Positions 35,706 to 43,863 of a DNA stretch of 64,000 nucleotides are shown piece by piece. The position numbers and the translations under genes were made by a program. The stretch is from Kamptonema formosum PCC 6407 (GTDB taxonomy: Bacteria > Cyanobacteriota > Cyanobacteriia > Cyanobacteriales > Microcoleaceae): NCBI RefSeq assembly GCF_000332155.1, contig NZ_KB235904.1, positions 1,926,248-1,990,247 on the forward strand, read 5' to 3'. Every line of letters starts with the position of its first letter. Within the stretch, counting starts at the first letter, position 1. The notes beneath the pieces were generated by a model. It saw nothing but the letters and a program-made list of their open reading frames with translations. It did not search any database and was not told the origin of the DNA.

Positions 35706-35936
35706 TTAAGGTATAATTATATAGTCTTGCATCGTTTCGCTCGGAAGCTGGGTTTTTTCCGCAGGCTCGAATCCAACTTACTGCCCGAATCCAAAACCAG
35801 TTCCTAGATCGTCGCTAACTGTAATTATTTAGTGGGTAGCCTAATCGCAATTGAAGCAGCAGTTAAAATCTGTCAGCTTTAGTTTGAGAACGGAGGAACC
35901 AATTTTAGGGGCTAATCTCTAATTCTGATAAGAGAG
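35706..35936. other. Intergenic spacer
   Basis: 231 bp between the pseudogene and the copy B RNA motif. I see no gene or strong hairpin. Confidence 0.4.
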
Positions 35937-35999
35937 AGACACTTTCCAGTCTTAGCCCGTCAGCTAACTCCGTCGGCAATGGAAGGAGTACCCAAGACT
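35937..35999 (+). ncRNA. Structured RNA candidate, copy B (leader of the UspA-like gene)
   Basis: AGAC-(ACTTTCCA)-GTCT forms the 5' hairpin (35937-35952). The loop pairs with TGGAAGG at 35980-35986, and AAGACT at 35994-35999 competes for AGTCTT. The core TAGCCCGTCAGCTAACT is identical to copy A. A second small hairpin (ACATCC/GGATGT, ~36028-36044) follows before the GTG at 36127, as an expression platform might. It lies in the leader of the UspA-like gene, in the sense orientation. Confidence 0.55.
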
Positions 36000-36126
36000 T
36001 TAGCTTTGAGAGCATTTGTCTTTGGAACATCCTTGGGGATGTCGCTGTAAATTTTATAAATAGTGGCTATTCCTACTTGACCCACATTTCATTCGCCATT
36101 GTTTCGTTATAACAGGGGTTAAAACT

Positions 36127-36906
36127 GTGAACCTGAAGTCAATGTTAACGCGCCTTGAAATCGCAATGGGTCGTCATGATTTAATTGAGCAAATGGTCTT
36201 ACGACCAGAGCCAAGATTTCCTGATTTTAAAAAAGCTAAATCTGCAAAATCCGTCAACTTTATTGTTGGTTACAACAGCTCTTCTAAAAGTCAAACTGCT
36301 CTCGATATTACTTTGTGGATGGCCCATCAAACTCGTTTAGCGACTAGCAAAGAAGTCACCGTTCAAGTCGTTTATGTGGTTGATGAAGCTCGAAGTAATC
36401 ATCCTCAAAATCTCTGCAACTTTGCTGAGGAAAATAATTCACTAATCCATCAACAGCAGTGGGGTTTAAATGAAGTTACAGCTACTCAATGTGCTGCACC
36501 TACCTTAACTCTGCCGCTAGCTGAAAATCAGTCAGGACGCTCGCGAACAACCTTCCTAGATCCATCTTACTTTCAAGCAATTTTTTGCCAAAACAACCAA
36601 TTTGAGCAAGCTGATAAACTGTTGTGGCAAGCACGCTGTCTAGCTGACGAATGGCGGGGTTTATTTAAAGCTCACCTCCGATTTGGGAGCGTTAGCTCGG
36701 AACTAAGACAAGTTGTAGAATCGGAAACTGCAACACTGCTATTTTTAGGTTGTAATTCTGTTAATCATCCGCTCGTGCGGGAACTAGGTTCTGATTTTCC
36801 TTGCTCAGTGCTAGGTATTCCCTCCATGCTTTATTCTCACGGGGATTTCTACAGTGAAGAAGCTGCAAATCAGTTGATGTTTGAGACGGCCGTATCTCTA
36901 CATTAA
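36127..36906 (+). CDS. Universal-stress-protein-like protein
   Basis: 259 residues. VNFIVGYNSSSKSQTALDIT (~residues 40-60) and VTVQVVYVVDEAR match the first strands of the UspA fold. A variable insert follows (~residues 90-150), and SETATLLFLGCNSVNHPLVREL sits where Usp proteins carry the nucleotide-binding GxxG-x9-G region, here poorly kept. GTG at 36127 follows AGGGG by eight bases; an ATG at 36142 is possible. The long leader carries the conserved RNA motif (copy B), so expression is probably controlled at RNA level. Confidence 0.6.
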   Translation: MNLKSMLTRLEIAMGRHDLIEQMVLRPEPRFPDFKKAKSAKSVNFIVGYNSSSKSQTALDITLWMAHQTRLATSKEVTVQVVYVVDEARSNHPQNLCNFAEENNSLIHQQQWGLNEVTATQCAAPTLTLPLAENQSGRSRTTFLDPSYFQAIFCQNNQFEQADKLLWQARCLADEWRGLFKAHLRFGSVSSELRQVVESETATLLFLGCNSVNHPLVRELGSDFPCSVLGIPSMLYSHGDFYSEEAANQLMFETAVSLH

Positions 36907-36979
36907 GTTTTGGATTTTGGATTTTGGATTTATTGTGTAATCCAAAATCTAAAACCGAGGCTTTAAAATTAAAATAAGA

Positions 36980-37034
36980 AGAAGGAAGAAGGAAGAAGGA
37001 AGAAGGAAGAAGGAAGAAGGAAGAAGGAAGAAAA
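36980..37034. repeat. GAAGGAAGAAG microsatellite
   Basis: Tandem GAAGGAAGAAG units, followed by an AT-rich block, between convergent genes. Same repeat as at 15663. Confidence 0.85.
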
Positions 37035-37089
37035 AATTAATCGAAAATTAAAAATTAAACTTTAAATCAACAATGAAAAATAAGTAAAT

Positions 37090-37308
37090 CTACTGAACTG
37101 CCGAAAGTTCTTCAACTACTTTAATCCGTCCCTGACGCACGGAGCGAAGCAGTCTATTGATGGAGCGCCTTTCATCTTCACCGAGAGATTCATCAAAAAC
37201 GGCTGCCATGAGTCCGTAACGATCCGCTAGAGTAATGCAGTTAGTGGCATTAGCTTGGGCAAATAATTCGCTTAGAGCTGAGTGAATTAAGTAGATGGGA
37301 GCTTGCAT
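37090..37308 (-). CDS. Small conserved hypothetical protein
   Basis: 72 residues: MQAPIYLIHSALSELFAQAN, CITLADRYGLMAAVFDESL, then an Arg-rich helix DERRSINRLLRSVRQGR. It looks like a compact soluble helical protein of a type I have seen only in cyanobacteria, without an assigned function. Codon pattern and conserved look favour a real gene. Confidence 0.6.
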   Translation of the reverse strand: MQAPIYLIHSALSELFAQANATNCITLADRYGLMAAVFDESLGEDERRSINRLLRSVRQGRIKVVEELSAVQ

Positions 37309-37439
37309 GGTTAGTTGGTTTGAACTTTAATACTTACAGTATTGGTCATTTTTTTGTTGCAATCTGTGATGAAGCTAGGCTAATCTCAGTGATTCTACTT
37401 AGGAAGTCGTATGACTGAAATCTCTAAGATTATGTGAGC

Positions 37440-37600
37440 AGCATCACAAGACCTCTAGAGAAGAAGGGGCTAGGGGCTAGGGGCTAGGGGCTAGGGAAGA
37501 AGGGGCTAGGGGCTAGGATGCTCAGGGCTAGGGAAAGAAGGGGAAGAAGGGTAAAGAAGGGGAAGAGCAATGAGGGTTTCAACGATCGGCTATTGGAGAG
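37440..37600. repeat. GGGGCTAG / GGGAAGAAGG repeat cluster
   Basis: Repeated GGGGCTAG, GATGCTCAGGG and GGGAAGAAGG units between the small ORF and cas6. No gene is seen in 37309-37633. Confidence 0.7.
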
Positions 37601-37633
37601 CGATCGCTTCCCGGATCTCGCAATGACAATAAT

Positions 37634-38773
37634 TTAGAATGTCCTAACTACCTCTTCGACTTCATCATTAGCTTTCAAACAACGCCGCGCCAACTTGACA
37701 TAGGTTTTGACAGTTTCGTAGGGCATTTCTAAGTCGAGGGCGATCGCACTTAGTGACTCTCCGAGTTCCCGCCTTGCGAGAATCGTAGCCCACGTTTCGG
37801 CAATCTCTTGGGCGCGAGTTCCACCTGTGCGCTGTCGCTTTGCCATGAATGCTTCGGTCAATTCTGCAATTCGAGATGCTAATAAATTTTGCCTTGGGGA
37901 AACTGGCAAAATGTCACTCAGGAGCCAACCTATTCTAGTTTGCCCTAAGCCAAAGGTGGTTTTGTGACCAGTTCCGCAGTAAGGGGCTAGTTGTGCTAAA
38001 GCATAGAAGTATTGCCCGAAATCAGAATTTTCATTTACTTTTTTGGATACTCCTAATTCTATGGCTCCTGTAAATCCTGTAACGGAGCCTTTTTTGCCCG
38101 CGATGACTTTGGCGGACTCTAATTTGTGGCGGTGAATAATTACTGTTTCTTCAATCCAATTTAGGAATCGATCTTGAGGAATTTTGATGTCTGAAAAATC
38201 GTTCCACCGACGCAGGTAGCTATGAAAAAGATTTTTGGGAACTGGTAAGGGAAAGTGATGTTGCTTGCTGCGAAAACTGGTTGGGGTGAGAAAGGTTAAT
38301 TGAATTGTGGAGGTGCGAGAGAGTGAGGTAGTTAGCAATTGTTTGTAAGTAGTAGGAGGTAAAGCTAGCTGACAAGAAATGATGCGTAAGGGAGCATTTC
38401 GTAAGTCCACAACGGCGGGCAAGTTTTGTAACCATTTACTCGCCCATTGAGCAACTGGTTGGGAAAGGATATTAATATACCAGCGATAGGTTTTGTCAGC
38501 TTGCAGTTGTAGGTCTTTTCCAGCAGCCAGCAATTCTCCTTCTAATCCTGAAATGGTAAATGCTTTTTCTGATTGCTCGTCGTGGAGAGAGCGGGATAAT
38601 TCTGGGTTAGTTTGTTGAACTTGAGCGAGAAACCAGGCGTGTAAGCCAATGGTGTACTCAGCATAAAGGTAGTCATTGCTGTGGGGGGCTAGTTCAATGA
38701 CTAGCCCGACTAATTCTGTGTCCGCAGGCCAAGGGAGAGGTTGATGCTTTTTTTGGGTGGGTAGTTTTGGCAT
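37634..38773 (-). CDS. cas6: CRISPR pre-crRNA endoribonuclease Cas6 with C-terminal HTH extension
   Basis: 379 residues. The central and C-terminal parts read as a Cas6 RAMP: a beta-strand-rich N-terminal half, TSFRSKQHHFPLPVPKNLF, and the glycine-rich loop APYCGTGHKTTFGLGQTRIG (~residues 262-281) that marks the family. After the Cas6 fold comes ~85 extra residues ending in SAIALDLEMPYETVKTYVKL, which look like a helix-turn-helix. The gene diverges from the CRISPR array 384 bp away. No cas1, cas2 or effector gene is present in the window, so the array must use proteins encoded elsewhere or be stranded. Confidence 0.82.
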   Translation of the reverse strand: MPKLPTQKKHQPLPWPADTELVGLVIELAPHSNDYLYAEYTIGLHAWFLAQVQQTNPELSRSLHDEQSEKAFTISGLEGELLAAGKDLQLQADKTYRWYINILSQPVAQWASKWLQNLPAVVDLRNAPLRIISCQLALPPTTYKQLLTTSLSRTSTIQLTFLTPTSFRSKQHHFPLPVPKNLFHSYLRRWNDFSDIKIPQDRFLNWIEETVIIHRHKLESAKVIAGKKGSVTGFTGAIELGVSKKVNENSDFGQYFYALAQLAPYCGTGHKTTFGLGQTRIGWLLSDILPVSPRQNLLASRIAELTEAFMAKRQRTGGTRAQEIAETWATILARRELGESLSAIALDLEMPYETVKTYVKLARRCLKANDEVEEVVRTF

Positions 38774-39156
38774 AGGGGCTAGGGGCTAGGGGCTACGATG
38801 CTCAGGAAGAAGGGATATAGAATCAACGGTTTCAGTAATTCCGATCGTAGGCCTTGACAAAGACCTTTTCCATCTGTATGCTGAGGTTAATTCACTTCAG
38901 GACTTTGAAAATTTTATAGTTTTGGTCAATCGCGTGGGGTTTGTTTCGTGACCCGTAGACAATAATCGACGCAATCCGAGAAATCGCTGAAAGCCTCATT
39001 CTTTCGTTGAGGTGTGTCGATTCCTTTCCCCGTAAGGGTTTGAGATGTTATCGCTCAGGGCTTATTGAAGATGACCCCCCTTTTATTGACAGGTAAAATT
39101 TATTGCGTCGATTTGCCGTCTGAAACTCTCTCTGGGTAAGGAGTTGTAGCGTAGCT
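38774..39156 (+). promoter_or_regulatory. Candidate CRISPR leader with several inverted repeats
   Basis: The 383 bp between cas6 and the first repeat hold AATCGACGCAAT (38964-38975) and its complement ATTGCGTCGATT (39102-39113). A hairpin CCTCATT...GTTGAGG lies near 38994-39012, and TTCCTTTCCCCGTAAGGG near 39030 resembles the hairpin part of the CRISPR repeat. It probably holds the array promoter and leader. It could instead encode a folded RNA. Confidence 0.5.
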
Positions 39157-39764
39157 CTTTCATTACTCATTTCCCCGCAAGGGGACGGAAACTATTCTAT
39201 GTTTGTTTCTCCATCACGTTCCCAATTAGCTTTCATTACTCATTTCCCCGCAAGGGGACGGAAACCCTTTTATAAAGGTGGATTAGAAACCACCTCCTCA
39301 ATGTCTTTCATTACTCATTTCCCCGCAAGGGGACGGAAACGGGTTAATTCAGTGTACATACTTGAACTATTTTTATCTGACTTTCATTACTCATTTCCCC
39401 GCAAGGGGACGGAAACGAGCAGCAGCCTCTTGACCGTTAGTCATTGAAAACTAACTTAGACTTTCATTACTCATTTCCCCGCAAGGGGACGGAAACTTTT
39501 CAGAAAAATGTGTATGTCACAAGAAAGAGTCTTTCATTACTCATTTCCCCGCAAGGGGACGGAAACCAGTAAGATGTCTGATAATAATCCATTTTTTTAC
39601 CTCTTTCATTACTCATTTCCCCGCAAGGGGACGGAAACCCTTGTCCCGCTGTGGCAGCGGAGTTGGGTCCATTTGAGGCCTTTCATTACTCATTTCCCCG
39701 CAAGGGGACGGAAACGTTTAATGTTTTTTAGAAAGTAATAAAAATAACTATAACTTTCATTACT
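39157..39764 (+). CRISPR. CRISPR array, 8 repeats of 36 bp plus a truncated ninth
   Basis: The 36-bp repeat begins CTTTCATTACTCATTT and ends CCCCGCAAGGGGACGGAAAC, with an internal CCCC-GCAA-GGGG stem. Full copies start at 39157, 39230, 39305, 39381, 39461, 39531, 39603 and 39680. A final fragment CTTTCATTACT is at 39754. Spacers are 34-44 bp. The GGAAAC end and hairpin favour plus-strand transcription and Cas6 cutting. The repeat resembles cyanobacterial type III or I-D repeats; the subtype is uncertain because no effector is visible. All eight full repeats look identical. Confidence 0.97.
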
Positions 39765-39807
39765 ATCGCGATCGCTCCCTTACAATTAAGAGCGATCGCA
39801 CCTTCGT

Positions 39808-40014
39808 CTATTCTGGAAAATCAGGAATCACCCATTTAGGTGGCTCCGATCGCTTCTTCCTTACCGCTTCCTCAGCCATCTCCAGCATTTTATCCAGAGA
39901 AGTGTTTTCTATGAAACTTGACGTTGCTGCCGCATATTCCCGCTTCGGGCATTTATCGCCCAAAATGCAGCCGTTGACGCACTCTACAGCACAATTTACT
40001 GTACTTTCTACCAT
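39808..40014 (-). CDS. Small cysteine-containing hypothetical protein
   Basis: 68 residues. Four Cys in the first 22 residues (VNCAVECVNGCILGDKCPKR) suggest a small metal-binding or disulfide knot, followed by a charged helix (SLDKMLEMAEEAVRKKR). I do not recognise a named family. It lies just past the truncated end of the CRISPR array on the opposite strand; no functional link is evident. Confidence 0.55.
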   Translation of the reverse strand: MVESTVNCAVECVNGCILGDKCPKREYAAATSSFIENTSLDKMLEMAEEAVRKKRSEPPKWVIPDFPE

Positions 40015-40200
40015 ATTCTCTTTCCTTCGATGCTGCCGACAATTCGCAGGCCGATGCTCTCAGAGCCTTAGCTGAGAAACTGCCCGGTATATGTATTTTA
40101 CTTTACAAATTGCCCTAAATGCCGCTCGAGGGCCATAGCCAGAGCGATCGCGATCGCCGAGCTGTAATACAATCAAAACAACCCACCTTTTCTCTGCACT

Positions 40201-40614
40201 ATGAGTAATCCTCTAGGTCGTTTAAAAAACTTACCCTGGCAAGAACTCCTTCAAATTGCCGCCCTCACCAATGCGATCGCGATCGTACTAGAGTTATTCT
40301 TAGGGTGGGGTTTCGCGCAATCTCCTATCGTTCGCAACATCCTCAAACTACTCTACAGCTCTTCCTTGGGGGTATTAATCCCTGTCGCTACAGCAGTGGG
40401 AATGGGCGCACTAGCAGTGTACATCTTCGAGCAACGGCAGCAACAATTTCTGCTTAACAGTTCTAGTTTATGGGCTTTAGTTGTATGTTTACTTCTAGGT
40501 TTGGCTTTAAAGTATCTATTACCAGTACCTGCTTTTCTAGTCGATTTATCTGAAACTACACTAATAGGAATTGTACTGGGAGTGTTTTGGAAAGGGCGAC
40601 CTTACTGGCGATGA
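40201..40614 (+). CDS. Small integral membrane protein
   Basis: 137 residues with about four hydrophobic segments (~residues 18-36, 52-74, 84-104, 110-130). No catalytic motif is visible. Length and codon pattern look like a real cyanobacterial gene of unknown function. HIP1-like GCGATCGCGATC sequences lie in and before it. Confidence 0.6.
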   Translation: MSNPLGRLKNLPWQELLQIAALTNAIAIVLELFLGWGFAQSPIVRNILKLLYSSSLGVLIPVATAVGMGALAVYIFEQRQQQFLLNSSSLWALVVCLLLGLALKYLLPVPAFLVDLSETTLIGIVLGVFWKGRPYWR

Positions 40615-40743
40615 AATGCAAATTGTGAGTTAAGCTTTTCTATATTTAATCGACATACAGCACATACAGCTATTGTTGCTAGATAATTTAATAGGACTTA
40701 CGCACAGAGAAAGTTCGTAATTCCTATGTAAATCCTATTAAAC

Positions 40744-40852
40744 AGGAGTTACGCAGGGAGTCCCAGAAACCGGGTTTTTGAGATCATCTGTGGGTAAGAA
40801 CGAAGTATTTTCGTCAAAAAACCCGGTTTCTTTGGTTGGGTGCGTAAGTCCT
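40744..40852. repeat. MITE-like element (AGGACTTACGCA family), copy 2
   Basis: Starts AGGAGTTACGCAGGGAG and ends GGGTGCGTAAGTCCT; it is the reverse complement of the 22481-22588 copy with few changes. A shorter piece with the same ends (AATAGGACTTACGCAC...) lies directly upstream at ~40690-40740. Confidence 0.88.
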
Positions 40853-40866
40853 ATTAAATTTATCAG

Positions 40867-41883
40867 CTAAACGACCAACTCAACGGGAAATGCTTTAGCT
40901 TGTCGAGGCTTCACATAAACTCGCTGATTGACCTGTACATTGAGCTGTTTAAAGCGATCGCGGTCTAAGTAAGCAGTAATTATCTCCTGCTCATCTACAA
41001 TCAATTCGATTTGAATTTCCCAACCCAAATAGACGATACGATTAATTTTTGCCGGGGCAAAGGATGCTTCAGGTTCGGTTTGAATTAAAACGTCATGGGG
41101 TCGCAAATAAATTTGAGGAGAGGGAGCTTCCAAGCTCTGACGTGCAAAAATTCCGGCTGTACTAGAGAGGACGTTTACAGGGCCAATAAAGCTCATCACA
41201 AAGGCTGTTGCTGGAGAGTCATAAATCTGAGCTGGCGTACCGACTTGTTCGACTCTGCCTTTGTTCATTACGACAATTTCATCGGCGACTTCCATCGCTT
41301 CTTCTTGGTCGTGGGTAACAAAAACTGTGGTGACGTTAACTTCGTGGTGTAACCGCCGCAACCAGTCGCGCAATTCTTTGCGAACTTTGGCATCTAGAGC
41401 TCCGAAGGGTTCGTCTAGCAAAAGTACCTGGGGTTCTACGGCTAAAGCTCTGGCTAAGGCTACGCGCTGTCTTTGACCTCCTGAAAGTTGGGAAGGATAG
41501 CGATCGCCTAATCCGCTCAGTTGTACTAAGTCTAAAAGTTCTTCTACTCGTTTGCGCGTTCTGGATTTGGGAGATTTGCGGATGTCCATACCAAAGCCAA
41601 TATTATCACGAATTGTCAAGTGTTTGAATAAAGCATAATGCTGAAAAACAAAGCCGATTTGACGCTCTTGTACTGACTGATAAGTTGCATCTTTGCCAGT
41701 AATCCAAATTTTGCCGATGTCTGGCGGTTCTAGTCCGGCAATCAGCCGCAATAATGTTGATTTTCCTGACCCTGATGGCCCTAGTAGTGCTACTAAAGAG
41801 CCTGTTTTAATTTCTAGGTTCACTTGGCTTAGTGCCTGAAAAGAACCAAAGTGTTTCGATACATCTTCAACTAAAATTCCCAT
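40867..41883 (-). CDS. cysA: Sulfate/thiosulfate-type ABC transporter ATP-binding protein (CysA-like)
   Basis: 338 residues. Walker A is [13 protein letters not shown], signature [15 protein letters not shown], Walker [13 protein letters not shown], switch His in [11 protein letters not shown]. The C-terminal ~100 residues form a TOBE-like regulatory domain ([11 protein letters not shown]). The [18 protein letters not shown] start and [18 protein letters not shown] region are typical of CysA. The sulfate permease and binding protein genes are not adjacent, so the substrate assignment rests on sequence type only. Confidence 0.8.
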   Translation of the reverse strand: MGILVEDVSKHFGSFQALSQVNLEIKTGSLVALLGPSGSGKSTLLRLIAGLEPPDIGKIWITGKDATYQSVQERQIGFVFQHYALFKHLTIRDNIGFGMDIRKSPKSRTRKRVEELLDLVQLSGLGDRYPSQLSGGQRQRVALARALAVEPQVLLLDEPFGALDAKVRKELRDWLRRLHHEVNVTTVFVTHDQEEAMEVADEIVVMNKGRVEQVGTPAQIYDSPATAFVMSFIGPVNVLSSTAGIFARQSLEAPSPQIYLRPHDVLIQTEPEASFAPAKINRIVYLGWEIQIELIVDEQEIITAYLDRDRFKQLNVQVNQRVYVKPRQAKAFPVELVV

Positions 41884-42464
41884 AGATTCCCTGCCTCAAT
41901 AAACTTTATAGGTTGTGATTTTTTTTGCGTTGTCAAAGGGAGTGCGATCGGGAATCATTTTTTCTTACTCCCGTTACTCGCTTAAGTGACTGTGTTAAGT
42001 CGATATTATACTAACTCCTGTATGCTGGTCGATCTAGTGTAGTTTACAATTCTTTAAGATTTGGCGACTAGATGCTCAGGTTGATATCCCCATCTGCCTT
42101 TAAAAAGGATGGGCTATTTTATTTTGTTTAAATATATAGTCCGCCAGGGGTTAAAACCCTTGTCTCATAGCTAAAATCGGTTCAAACTGACCAAAAGATA
42201 AAATTAAGTTATGTTTTTTCAACCACCTTTTGACGGCAACCGATGGGAATACACTTCTGGTTTTTAGCTAAAGTTGTGAGTTCTCTGAACGCATAGTCTA
42301 ACCAAACAAAGCCATATTCCCACTCAATGTGATACATCGGTTTCCGCTGTAACGGCATCATCAGTGGTCTGTACCTCTTCCCTGCTAAAAAAACAAACGG
42401 GTTAATTTCTATTGAAAATTCTGCTATAATTTTAGCACGAACTGCAAACAATCAAAGATTTAAA
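41884..42464. other. Intergenic region upstream of cysA
   Basis: 581 bp. It contains an imperfect hairpin (CCCATC...GATGGG, ~42088-42112) followed by a T-rich run. A possible short minus ORF (42209-42451) has no ATG near its start and no recognisable content. No confident gene. Confidence 0.45.
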
Positions 42465-42830
42465 ATGGTAGAACTAAATCAGTTACTGTTAGAGCTTGAA
42501 AGCAACCTCAAATGGGAAGGAGCGACAAAAGAATGGAAAGAGCGGCGGGAAAGTTGGGTTAGCGATGTAGCAGCATCAGTTAACCTGACATATCTAGCAG
42601 AATTGCTAGTTGAATTGGAATCTAACTTGCAGTGGGAATTGGTGGATACTCACTGGAAAGAGCGTGCGGACAGTTGGGTAGAAGAATGTCGGGGTGCATC
42701 AATTGTTCAAGAAATATCAAGTTTATTGCTGGAACTAGAAAGCAATATAAATTCGGAAGCTATGGCTGATAAATGGCAGCAGAATCGCTTCAAGTGGATA
42801 CAGCAACTACACAAGTATAACGAGACCTAA
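42465..42830 (+). CDS. Hypothetical protein made of three ~41-residue repeats
   Basis: 121 residues. The unit LLLELESNLKWEGATKEWKE, then RxxSWV, occurs three times: residues ~6-31, ~47-72 and ~90-113, with the third more diverged. Each unit predicts two amphipathic helices with conserved W positions. I do not recognise the family; a helical-repeat binding protein is plausible. The ATG at 42465 sits just after a TTTAAA-rich upstream region. Confidence 0.6.
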   Translation: MVELNQLLLELESNLKWEGATKEWKERRESWVSDVAASVNLTYLAELLVELESNLQWELVDTHWKERADSWVEECRGASIVQEISSLLLELESNINSEAMADKWQQNRFKWIQQLHKYNET

Positions 42831-42907
42831 TGTAGATGGGGTACAATAACAACAGTGAGTAAACCAATTCCAGAAGTCTTGCTCGTCAACTTGCTCAAAA
42901 GCTGTCG

Positions 42908-43105
42908 TTATTGCTGAGGAAAAAACGGAACTGTAAAAAATAGCGCGTTAGTTCTATATTTCCTAATGGAGAGTTTTTGCTTGACCAGTTTTTGAACTAG
43001 ACTTTTAGTGACACCAAATTGGGTTGCTACTTTCCTGATTGACATTTTTCCTACTAAATATGGTGTCACTATTTTTTCTCTAAGAGCGAGTGAATATGCT
43101 TTCAT
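42908..43105 (-). pseudogene. IS630-type transposase N-terminal fragment
   Basis: 65 codons: MKAYSLALREKIVTPYLVG, then MSIRKVATQFGVTKSLVQKL, the N-terminal helix-turn-helix of IS630-family transposases. It stops after ~50 conserved residues with no catalytic domain downstream, so only a fragment is left. Confidence 0.75.
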
Positions 43106-43402
43106 TAGGTTTGATTACACAGATATTTCATTATTTTTGATTGCACCTCATAACAGCGGGAACCGCTGTAAATTTCATTTTCTTCGTCTAAATATTCGAC
43201 TGTGAACGATAAATTTAGACCACTGTTACTTCCTTGATAAGTAGAAGGAAGAAGGAAGAAGGCATGGCAATTCTCGTACCCATTCTGTAATTTGCTCACG
43301 ATTTAAGCCCTCTTGTATCCTGTATAATGACCTCTTAGTTGCATCTGGGTTTTGTAAAAGCCAAGCTCCTATGCGGTTTAAGGCATTAATTAAATTGGAC
43401 AT
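43105..43402 (-). pseudogene. Fragmented SMI1/KNR4-like gene
   Basis: From an ATG at 43402 the frame reads MSNLINALNRIGAWLLQN, then EGLNREQITEWVRELPCLLP, resembling the N-terminus of cyanobacterial SMI1/KNR4 family proteins. It runs into a GAAGGAAGAAGG microsatellite at ~43241-43262 and ends. A second frame below it (43105-43240: FTVEYLDEENEIYSGSRCYE) may be leftover middle or C-terminal sequence. Only a fraction of the expected length survives. Confidence 0.6.
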
Positions 43403-43826
43403 TCGATCTCCTCGCAATAATATTGCCTAACTTCCCAAACACCTGATTAAATCTTTTGCTAAGGGAGTCGATGACGGCACGCCAGTTGACCTCGGAAGTG
43501 CTATCCTGCTGTAGTTGTTGGCGGACTAGGCGCAGTAAGGCGCGGATGTTTTTGGGGGCTGTTTCCGGGCTGAGGAAGGCGGGATAAGGGGTTGCGGGTT
43601 TGTGGGGATGGGGGAATAAACCGTGACGCGAGACTACGTGAATGATACCTTTATGGCCGGAGTCTCGGAGTGCGATCGCTTCATCGTTCAGCCGTTCTAA
43701 ATGCACATAATTTGGCGCTTTTGCTTCGGCTTCATCTAAAACAGTCTCAATGTATTTACCGTAAATATTACGGGGGATAAATGTATCTGGTTTTACATCG
43801 TTGCCAATAGCTTGCAGCCAGCGCAA
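43386..43826 (-). pseudogene. Internally deleted FAD/NAD(P)-binding protein
   Basis: The 146-residue ORF has FIPRNIYGKYIETVLDEAEA and LERLNDEAIALRDSG, then jumps to HKGIIHVVSRHGLFPHPHKP and APKNIRALLRLVRQQLQ. In the FAD/NAD(P)-binding (YdhS/HI0933-neighbour) family these blocks are about 100 residues apart. The N-terminal FAD motif is also missing. It is a decayed gene with its frame accidentally open. Confidence 0.7.
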
Positions 43827-43863
43827 TACTAAATTAAATGTTACAATTAAATCAATTGAGTTG

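Noticed and set aside
35105-36000. glnA/downstream-peptide (glutamine) RNA for the same motif
   Set aside because: The conserved CGGAAGTAGG and GAACCGAAGGAA blocks are missing.
38774-39156. V-K CAST tracrRNA in the CRISPR leader
   Set aside because: No similarity to remembered V-K tracrRNAs and the repeat type differs (no GGGTTGAAAG end).
39199-39738. Plus ORFs reading through the CRISPR array
   Set aside because: They translate the repeat (HYSFPRKGTET-type) and spacers; not genes.
42209-42451. 80-codon minus ORF upstream of the repeat protein
   Set aside because: Starts at TTG, no recognisable motif, no support beyond an open frame.
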